Positions 1-4,326 of a stretch of 11,004 bases of DNA are shown here, one piece after another. The position numbers were made by a program, and so were the translations under genes. The stretch lies in the NCBI GenBank assembly GCA_036732755.1, contig DAINBU010000149.1:1-11004 (forward strand). Direction: 5' to 3'. Under the pieces are notes generated by a model. The model was not told where the DNA came from. It did no database searches and worked only from the letters and a program-made list of their open reading frames with translations. Every line of letters begins with the position of its first letter. The first letter of the stretch is position 1. The DNA comes from DASRRB01 sp036732755 (GTDB lineage: Bacteria > Planctomycetota > B15-G4 > SIAN01).

Positions 1-621
1 GCTTCGAAGAAGGCCGGCCTAGATCGCATCCCCGCGATCGTGAAGGACCTCGACGACCGAAAGATGCTGGTGGTCGCCCTCGTCGAGAACGTCCAGCGCG
101 AGGACCTCGGCGCGATCGAACGCGCCCGCGCCTTCAAGCGCCTCGGCGACGAGCAGGGTTTCTCGCACCAGGCGATCGCGGAGGCTTCCGGACTTGGCCG
201 GTCGACCGTCTCGAATGCGCTGCGCCTTCTCGAGCTCGATCCCGCGTCGCTCGCGGCTCTCGAGCGCGGCGAGATCACCGAGGGCCACGCGCGCGCCCTC
301 CTCGCAGAGTCCGACCTGGCGTCGCGCCGTCAGCTGCTGGCGCGGATGATCGACGAGAAGATGTCGGTAAGAACGACTGAACAAAAAGTCAAACTAGCGA
401 TCACACCCAAGCCCGGAAAGCACAAGCGGAAAGGCTCCGCGGATGCCCGTGCGCTCGAACGACGGCTGAACGAGGCGACCGGCCTCAAGGTGCGCATCGA
501 GGAGCGCGGCGCCGGCGGACGGGTCGTCCTCACCTACGCGACGCTCGCCGAATTCGACCGCCTCTTCACGCGCCTGGTCGGAACGCATCCCGACGAGCTC
601 GAGGAAGCGGCCGGCGCCTAG
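1..621 (+). CDS. parB: ParB/Spo0J-family partition protein, 5' end missing
   Basis: Partition protein that loads on parS DNA and works with the ParA ATPase to segregate the chromosome or a plasmid. The frame is open from base 1, giving 206 residues and a TAG stop. The visible part begins inside the N-terminal ParB domain with GLDRIPAIV, followed by the hallmark ENVQRED at window residues 29-35. A helix-turn-helix lies at about 54-76 (QAIAEASGLGRSTVSNALRL), then the EGHARALL helix near 94-101. A Lys-rich linker (about 125-145) precedes a C-terminal dimerisation domain at about 146-195. The N-terminal part carrying the CTP-binding GERR-type motif lies outside the window, so a full protein of about 280-300 residues is expected. 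A parA gene probably lies upstream (inference). It converges with the next gene, 15 bp apart, with only a weak 5-bp hairpin (633-648) at the junction. Family assignment is secure; chromosomal versus plasmid type cannot be decided here. Confidence 0.95.
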   Translation, partial: ASKKAGLDRIPAIVKDLDDRKMLVVALVENVQREDLGAIERARAFKRLGDEQGFSHQAIAEASGLGRSTVSNALRLLELDPASLAALERGEITEGHARALLAESDLASRRQLLARMIDEKMSVRTTEQKVKLAITPKPGKHKRKGSADARALERRLNEATGLKVRIEERGAGGRVVLTYATLAEFDRLFTRLVGTHPDELEEAAGA

Positions 622-636
622 CCGAGTCGCGTCCGC

Positions 637-1650
637 CTACTTCGGCGGGGGTTGCGTCTGGTTCGGGTCGATCGGCTCGACCTTCACGTCGGTGATCTTC
701 ACCGGGGCCTTGAGCGCCGTCGGCGAATTCTCCCGGTGCTCGTCCTTCGCGATCGTCGTGAGGATGTCGAGCCCCTGCGCGACGTAGGCGATCACGGTCG
801 AACGCGCGTCCTCCTTGAAGTCGGTCTTCAGGTTGACGTGCAGGTCGCCGTAGAGCGTCCCCTTGCCGAACGGCGGCTGGCGGAACGAGACGCTGCCGGC
901 GAAGTGGGACAGGCGGTTCACCTCGTATGGCGGGAAGCCTTCCGGCGGCTCCTTCACCTCGACGTTCGCGCCCTCCGCGTCCTGGCCGATCTCGATCCAG
1001 CCGTCGGCGAGCGCGCGGCCGATGAATTGGTCCTTGAGCAGCAGTGCCGTCTTCACGAGCGCTTCGCTCGATTTGGGCGAAAGATCGCTGTACAGCGCGA
1101 GCACGATCGTGCCGCGATCGGTGACGAGCGTGACGAGGAACTTCGGCTGCGGCGGCGGATTCGCGACCGGCACCGGCAGCGTCTTGCCCCACTGATCGAG
1201 GCGCTGCACTTCGGCGATCAGGCGATCGACGGCGGAGCGCGCGTCATTCGGCGCGGACGGGTTCGGCAGCTTGAGCGCGCACAGCGGATGGTTCGGGAAG
1301 TCGCGCTTGACGTCGGAGAGCCCCTGCACCGCGCCGGCGAAATCGTTCTGCTCGAAGCGCCGCACCGCCGCCCAGTAGCGCGCGAACGGCTCGGCGTCGG
1401 TCTGCTTCACGTCGGGGTTGGTCGAGACCTGGGCCAGGTCCTCCGGCTTCGCGGACCACGGCGCACCGCCGGCGAACACCGCTCGCCACGGCTTCGCCTC
1501 GATCTCGAGCCGCTGCTGCCGGATGAAGCTCGTGGCCGCGACGATCAGGAGCGCGACGAGAACCACGCCGATCAGGAGGTTCCTGCGCCCCTTCAACCAC
1601 TCGAACGCGTCTTCGAGACCGGACAGGTCGACCTTGTTCTGCTCGCTCAC
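637..1650 (-). CDS. Membrane-anchored cyclophilin-like peptidyl-prolyl isomerase domain protein (degenerate)
   Basis: Predicted 337-residue inner-membrane protein with its bulk in the periplasm. The start is GTG at 1650, chosen because GAGGA sits 7-8 bases upstream and the protein then reads VSEQNKVDLSGLEDAFEWLKGRRN; the frame stays open upstream to 1788 but that part looks non-coding. Order of parts: one transmembrane helix at about 24-42 (LLIGVVLVALLIVAA), a TPR-like helical stretch at about 88-125 (RYWAAVRRFEQNDFAGAVQGL), a Pro-rich linker (159-169), and a cyclophilin-like domain at about 170-325. The domain opens with LVTDRGTIVLALYSDLSPKSSEALV, matching the family's start. Later motifs are eroded: the usual FHRVI reads IGRAL (Arg retained, His lost), QGGD reads IGQD, and the GSQFFI core is replaced by GTLYGDLHVNL. 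It may be a weak isomerase or a chaperone-like binding domain; the TM-helical-PPIase layout resembles PpiD in plan but not in domain type. Fairly sure of the family, unsure of activity. Confidence 0.72.
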   Translation of the reverse strand: MSEQNKVDLSGLEDAFEWLKGRRNLLIGVVLVALLIVAATSFIRQQRLEIEAKPWRAVFAGGAPWSAKPEDLAQVSTNPDVKQTDAEPFARYWAAVRRFEQNDFAGAVQGLSDVKRDFPNHPLCALKLPNPSAPNDARSAVDRLIAEVQRLDQWGKTLPVPVANPPPQPKFLVTLVTDRGTIVLALYSDLSPKSSEALVKTALLLKDQFIGRALADGWIEIGQDAEGANVEVKEPPEGFPPYEVNRLSHFAGSVSFRQPPFGKGTLYGDLHVNLKTDFKEDARSTVIAYVAQGLDILTTIAKDEHRENSPTALKAPVKITDVKVEPIDPNQTQPPPK

Positions 1651-1695
1651 CTTGCGATCCTCGGACGCCGCGCCGCGAGGCGCGAAGGGCCCGGC

Positions 1696-1704
1696 ATCGT
1701 ACCA
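1696..1704 (-). promoter_or_regulatory. Candidate extended -10 promoter for the cyclophilin-like gene
   Basis: On the minus strand this reads TGGTACGAT, an extended -10 (TGn plus TACGAT, 4 of 6 to TATAAT). No -35 box is visible at 16-18 bp upstream. The implied transcription start lies near 1689, about 40 bases before the GTG at 1650. The placement is sensible but the call rests on one short motif. Confidence 0.3.
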
Positions 1705-1733
1705 GCCCGATTTCTCCGGCGGGGAAGGGCCGC

Positions 1734-1762
1734 CTGACCTGCGGCGCGTTCCGTCGTACAAT
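1734..1762 (+). promoter_or_regulatory. Sigma70-like promoter for the HNH gene
   Basis: CTGACC (1734-1739, 4 of 6 to TTGACA) and TACAAT (1757-1762, 5 of 6 to TATAAT) are separated by exactly 17 bp. In such GC-rich DNA this is a good match. The predicted start is about 1769, giving a leader of about 55 bases that carries the hairpin at 1779-1807. It is divergent from the candidate minus-strand promoter 30-60 bp away, so the two genes could share regulation. Confidence 0.5.
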
Positions 1763-1773
1763 CCCGCGCCGCC

Positions 1774-1815
1774 ATGCAGGCGCCCCACGGGGGCGCCGCG
1801 CTTTTTTGGAGGTGA
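1774..1815 (+). other. Possible 13-codon leader ORF in the HNH mRNA leader
   Basis: ATG at 1774 opens a short frame reading MQAPHGGAALFWR and ending at TGA 1813-1815. The stop overlaps the Shine-Dalgarno of the HNH gene (GGAGGTGA, 1808-1815). The frame runs through the whole terminator-like hairpin. There is no Shine-Dalgarno for it; its ATG would be about 5 bases from the predicted transcript start, so it would need near-leaderless initiation. A 13-codon frame can easily arise by chance, so this is a hypothesis only. Confidence 0.15.
1779..1807 (+). terminator. Intrinsic-terminator-like hairpin in the HNH leader (possible attenuator)
   Basis: GGCGCCCC (1779-1786) and GGGGCGCC (1790-1797) form a perfect 8-bp G/C stem with a 3-base loop. 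GCGC follows, then six T at 1802-1807. This has the shape of a Rho-independent terminator on the plus strand. No plus-strand gene ends just upstream: the left neighbour starts here on the minus strand. The hairpin therefore sits between the predicted promoter and the HNH start, and the T-run touches the Shine-Dalgarno. Premature termination or control of ribosome access are both possible. Confidence 0.55.
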
Positions 1816-1823
1816 CGCCTCGA

Positions 1824-2447
1824 ATGGCCGCGAGTCCGGGTCAGGCCCCGTCCGCGCTCGATCGTCGGACGCTCGTCCTCAATCGCGGCTGGGCACTCGT
1901 CCACGTCACGTCGGTGCGACGCGCCCTCGTCCTGATGTTCCACCGCGCGGCGCTCGCGGTCCGGCCTGACAATTACGAGACCTTCGACTTCCCGGCGTGG
2001 GTCGAACGGACCCCCGACTCCGCCGAGTACGTGGTCCGGACGGTCTCGAAGGTGATCGCAGCGCCGGAGGTCATCCTCCTCTCTTCGTACGATCGATTTC
2101 CACGCTTCCAGGTGCCATTCACCCGGAAGAACCTCTGCCGGAGGGACGGCCTGCGGTGCCAGTACTGTGGAAGGCGGCCCTCGATCGACCAGCTCACGAT
2201 CGACCACGTGGTCCCGCGGACCCAGAAAAGGATCACCGGCTGGGTGAACTGCGTCCTCGCCTGCGCCGCCTGCAACCGGCGGAAGGGGGGGCGGACGCCG
2301 GAGGAAGCGGGCATGTCCCTCCTCGCCAAGCCCTCCCGCCCGGAGTGGTCGGCCACGATCGCGCTCGACGCCGGCGGGCGCTCCGAGGGCGTCCTTCGGC
2401 TCGCGCACCGGCTCGCAGGGAACGTTCGGTCGGTCGGCACCGTGTAG
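1824..2447 (+). CDS. HNH endonuclease family protein
   Basis: A 207-residue HNH-type protein. The ATG at 1824 is preceded by a strong Shine-Dalgarno GGAGGTGA (1808-1815) with an 8-base gap. The N-terminal part has LVLNRGWALVHVTSVRRAL (about 17-35), a conserved opening of a widespread single-domain bacterial HNH family (typically LVLN...V..VRRAL). The nuclease module is intact: C112-x2-C115, then LTIDHVVPR with D127-H128, N142, C147-x2-C150 and N151-x2-K154. The two Cys pairs would bind a structural zinc, and the D-H with the Asn residues form the beta-beta-alpha metal site (family knowledge). Many such genes are solitary housekeeping-type genes of unknown target, and no methylase, integrase or phage genes are nearby. 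Expression may be governed by the upstream promoter and hairpin leader. Nuclease family is certain; the biological role is unknown. Confidence 0.9.
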   Translation: MAASPGQAPSALDRRTLVLNRGWALVHVTSVRRALVLMFHRAALAVRPDNYETFDFPAWVERTPDSAEYVVRTVSKVIAAPEVILLSSYDRFPRFQVPFTRKNLCRRDGLRCQYCGRRPSIDQLTIDHVVPRTQKRITGWVNCVLACAACNRRKGGRTPEEAGMSLLAKPSRPEWSATIALDAGGRSEGVLRLAHRLAGNVRSVGTV

Positions 2448-2456
2448 ACGGCGCGA

Positions 2457-2486
2457 ACCCGGCGCCGCCCCGCGCGCCGGGTCTTG
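2457..2486 (+). terminator. Probable terminator after the HNH gene
   Basis: ACCCGGCGC (2457-2465) and GCGCCGGGT (2474-2482) make a perfect 9-bp stem with an 8-base loop, starting 9 bases after the HNH stop. The following tail is CTTGTG, so the T-tract is poor. It probably ends the HNH transcript, perhaps with help from other factors. Confidence 0.5.
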
Positions 2487-2499
2487 TGCGGGCAAGTGG

Positions 2500-2505
2500 T
2501 TGACG
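2500..2505 (+). promoter_or_regulatory. Possible -35 box upstream of the W-repeat protein gene
   Basis: TTGACG matches 5 of 6 positions of the -35 consensus and lies 56 bases before the ATG at 2562, just after the HNH terminator. I see no convincing -10 at 16-18 bp downstream, so only the position and one box support it. Confidence 0.25.
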
Positions 2506-2561
2506 AGATTCTTGTCGCCCCGCTCGTGCGCCGATTCGGGGTCCCGTCGAAAGGTTCACAC

Positions 2562-4025
2562 ATGAATTCGAAGGTACGTGTTCACTGGACGATCGCTGCG
2601 TCCCTCGCTGTCTTCGCAGGCGTCGCCGCCGCTCCATCCAGCGCCGCTCCCGCGGCCGCGCTCCAGGATCCGAAGCCGGATCCCAAGACGGAGCCCAAGC
2701 AGGACTCCAAGGATCCGAAGGCGCAGCTCGAAGAGAAAGAGAAGGCGATCGACGCCAAGGACGCGGCCGGCTTCTACCAGCTCGCGAAGTGGGCCGACGA
2801 GAACGGGCTCAAGACCGACTCGAAGCGGCTCGCGCGCAAGGTGATCAAGATCGACCCCGAGCACGTCGAAGCGCGCGCGATGCTCGGTTACCAGAAGTTC
2901 GACGGCAAGTGGCTCACGTCGCGCGAGGTCGAGCGCGAGAAGGCGAAGAAGGAAGACGCCGAGAAGGAGAAGCTCGGCCTCAAGAAGTGGAAGAACGAGT
3001 ACGTCCCGAAGGAGGACTACGAGAAGTATGAGAAGGGCCTCGTCCCTGTCACCGTCGACAACCAGAAGAAGTGGGTGACGCCGCTCGAGAAGGAGCGCAT
3101 CGACAAGGGGATGGCGCTCTACGAAGGACAGTGGATCACGGCCGAGGAGAAGGAGCACCTCGCCAAGGGCGAGTTCAAGGTCGGCGACAAGTGGGTGAGC
3201 GAGGACGAGGCGAACACGGCGCACTCCGACTTCACCAAGCCGTGGGAGCTCGAAGGCGACCTCTGCACGATCACCACGACCTGCAAGCGCAAGTTCGCGA
3301 AAGAGGCGGTGAAGCAGGCCGATCGCACCATCCGCGAGGTCTACAGCCTCCTCGGCGTGACGCTGCCGAAGGAACCGACCAAGATCGCGCTCACGATGGT
3401 GAAGGACTTGAACGACTACAACACGCTCGGCGGCGGCAACCTCGAAGCGAACGAGGCGCTCATGTCGTCGAACTGGAACACGTTCAACCTGCCCGACCCG
3501 CAGACGGGCCGCTCGATCGGCGTGACCATCTACTGGGTCCTCGACGAGGGGAACGAGAAGGGCAACGACGACTACTCGCTCGGAAACGTCCGCCACGCCG
3601 CGGCGTCCGCCTGCCTGAAGAACATGACGTGGAGCGAGGCGCCGCCGCCGTGGTTCGCGATCGGCGTCGCGACCTACCTCGATCGCTTCTGGCACCCCGT
3701 CCACCAGAAGGCGACCGACTTCAAGGCGCTCGGCGGGTGGTCGGCGCGCATGCTCGAGCAAGAGGGCGGGATGATGCCGCTCAAGGAGTACTTCGAGCCG
3801 TTCACGGTGAACAAGCGCTCGATCCTCGAGTCGGGCCTGATCGTGACCTACCTCGTGCGCGGCAAGCCCGGACCGAAGGTCGCCGAGCAGTGGCAGAAGT
3901 GCCTCGACGCCTTCAAGGCCGACAAGCAGAAGGGGCTCGAGAAGGCGTTCGTGAAGCTCGAGATCCTGCTGCAGAAGGACGGCGAGAAGGAGATCGACGC
4001 CTTCCGCGAGGCGCTGAGCGGCTGA
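2562..4025 (+). CDS. Secreted W-repeat protein with inactivated gluzincin-like domain
   Basis: A 487-residue exported protein. ATG at 2562 follows GAAAGG with a 7-base gap and starts a signal peptide (about 1-34: MNSKVRVHW, hydrophobic core AASLAVFAGVAA, then Ala-rich). The mature start is a Pro/Lys/Asp-rich linker (36-58). A TPR-like unit follows at about 60-112 (YQLAKWADENGL, then IDPEHVEARAMLGY). Five short repeats each centred on a Trp or Tyr followed by V/I/L lie at 113-221. The rest (230-487) looks like a peptidase-MA/gluzincin fold, with HAAAS at 345-349 where active members have HExxH, and WFAIG at 364-368 where they have W-x-x-EG. Only the first His remains, so zinc catalysis is unlikely. 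Function unknown; an envelope-binding or scaffold role is a guess. The whole-protein style recalls hypothetical proteins of Planctomycetota. It is flanked by hairpins, so it is probably monocistronic. Confidence 0.8.
   Translation: MNSKVRVHWTIAASLAVFAGVAAAPSSAAPAAALQDPKPDPKTEPKQDSKDPKAQLEEKEKAIDAKDAAGFYQLAKWADENGLKTDSKRLARKVIKIDPEHVEARAMLGYQKFDGKWLTSREVEREKAKKEDAEKEKLGLKKWKNEYVPKEDYEKYEKGLVPVTVDNQKKWVTPLEKERIDKGMALYEGQWITAEEKEHLAKGEFKVGDKWVSEDEANTAHSDFTKPWELEGDLCTITTTCKRKFAKEAVKQADRTIREVYSLLGVTLPKEPTKIALTMVKDLNDYNTLGGGNLEANEALMSSNWNTFNLPDPQTGRSIGVTIYWVLDEGNEKGNDDYSLGNVRHAAASACLKNMTWSEAPPPWFAIGVATYLDRFWHPVHQKATDFKALGGWSARMLEQEGGMMPLKEYFEPFTVNKRSILESGLIVTYLVRGKPGPKVAEQWQKCLDAFKADKQKGLEKAFVKLEILLQKDGEKEIDAFREALSG
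2898..3224 (+). repeat. Five degenerate W-V/I-T/S protein repeats
   Basis: Within the secreted protein, residues 113-221 contain FDGKWLTSREVE, KNEYVPKEDYEKYEKG, NQKKWVTPLEKERIDKG, YEGQWITAEEKEHLAKG and VGDKWVSEDEANTAH. Each has an aromatic residue, a hydrophobic residue, then T/S/P and a charged helix often ending in KG, spaced about 20-30 residues. The repeats are visible at protein level only; the DNA is not a clean tandem repeat. Confidence 0.65.
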
Positions 4026-4053
4026 GCGGACGGCGCGTCCTCGACGAACGATC

Positions 4054-4087
4054 CGGCCTCGGCGCGTGGATGCGCGCGCCGAGGCCG
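4054..4087 (+). terminator. Strong hairpin after the W-repeat protein gene
   Basis: A perfect 13-bp stem pairs 4054-4066 (CGGCCTCGGCGCG) with 4075-4087 around an 8-base loop, 28 bases after the stop codon. There is no T-tract (GAATCAC follows), so it is either a non-canonical terminator or an mRNA 3'-end stabilising structure. Confidence 0.5.
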
Positions 4088-4111
4088 AATCACAGATGGA
4101 AAACGCCGTTG

Positions 4112-4137
4112 CCGCCCGGGTCGCGCGATCCGGGCGG
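4112..4137 (+). other. Second G/C hairpin in the 4026-4326 intergenic region
   Basis: CCGCCCGG (4112-4119) pairs with CCGGGCGG (4130-4137), giving 8 bp around a 10-base loop, without a T-run. The 301-bp gap it lies in also holds the hairpin at 4054-4087 and the TTGACA at 4199. Apart from these I see no gene, RNA or repeat there; the frame in phase with the next gene is open from 4066 but lacks a ribosome site and signal-like start before 4327. Confidence 0.35.
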
Positions 4138-4198
4138 TCGCGCGAGCGCCGCGACTTCCCGTGCCAATCCGGCACTGGACGCGGCGCGGACGCGGCGA

Positions 4199-4204
4199 TT
4201 GACA
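4199..4204 (+). promoter_or_regulatory. Consensus TTGACA -35 box upstream of the 780-aa protein gene
   Basis: A perfect TTGACA lies 122 bases before the ATG at 4327. At 16-18 bp downstream the sequence is CCGCCATGC, with no good -10. It could be the -35 of a promoter with a divergent -10, or chance; the position in the only long gap upstream of this gene favours it slightly. Confidence 0.3.
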
Positions 4205-4326
4205 CGACGATCGGCGCGACCCGCCATGCGAGGCGCCGAAGCGCTCCGCCGGCACCGACTTTGCGCCCGAGGCGAGTTTCTCCTCGACGCACCCCCTCGC
4301 TCGATCCGCCACGCAAGGAGACCCGG

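Noticed and set aside
652..1737. Plus-strand open frame opposite the cyclophilin-like gene.
   Set aside because: Arg/Leu/Asp-rich translation with no motif; the minus strand encodes a TM helix, TPR-like stretch and a cyclophilin-like domain with a supported GTG start.
1651..1788. In-frame N-terminal extension of the cyclophilin-like protein.
   Set aside because: It covers the divergent promoter region, and GAGGA before GTG 1650 supports the shorter form.
2202..2213. Palindrome GACCACGTGGTC, considered as an operator or parS-like site.
   Set aside because: It encodes the D-H-V-V core of the HNH motif, so coding constraint explains it, and it does not match parS (TGTTTCACGTGAAACA). No parS was found in the window.
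1824..2447. HNH gene as part of a restriction, homing or phage system.
   Set aside because: No methylase, intron, integrase, terminase or toxin-antitoxin gene lies next to it; it fits a common solitary HNH family.
4066..4326. In-frame N-terminal extension of the 780-aa protein.
   Set aside because: The extension is Arg-rich without a ribosome site and would bury the signal peptide; it also contains the two hairpins and the TTGACA box.
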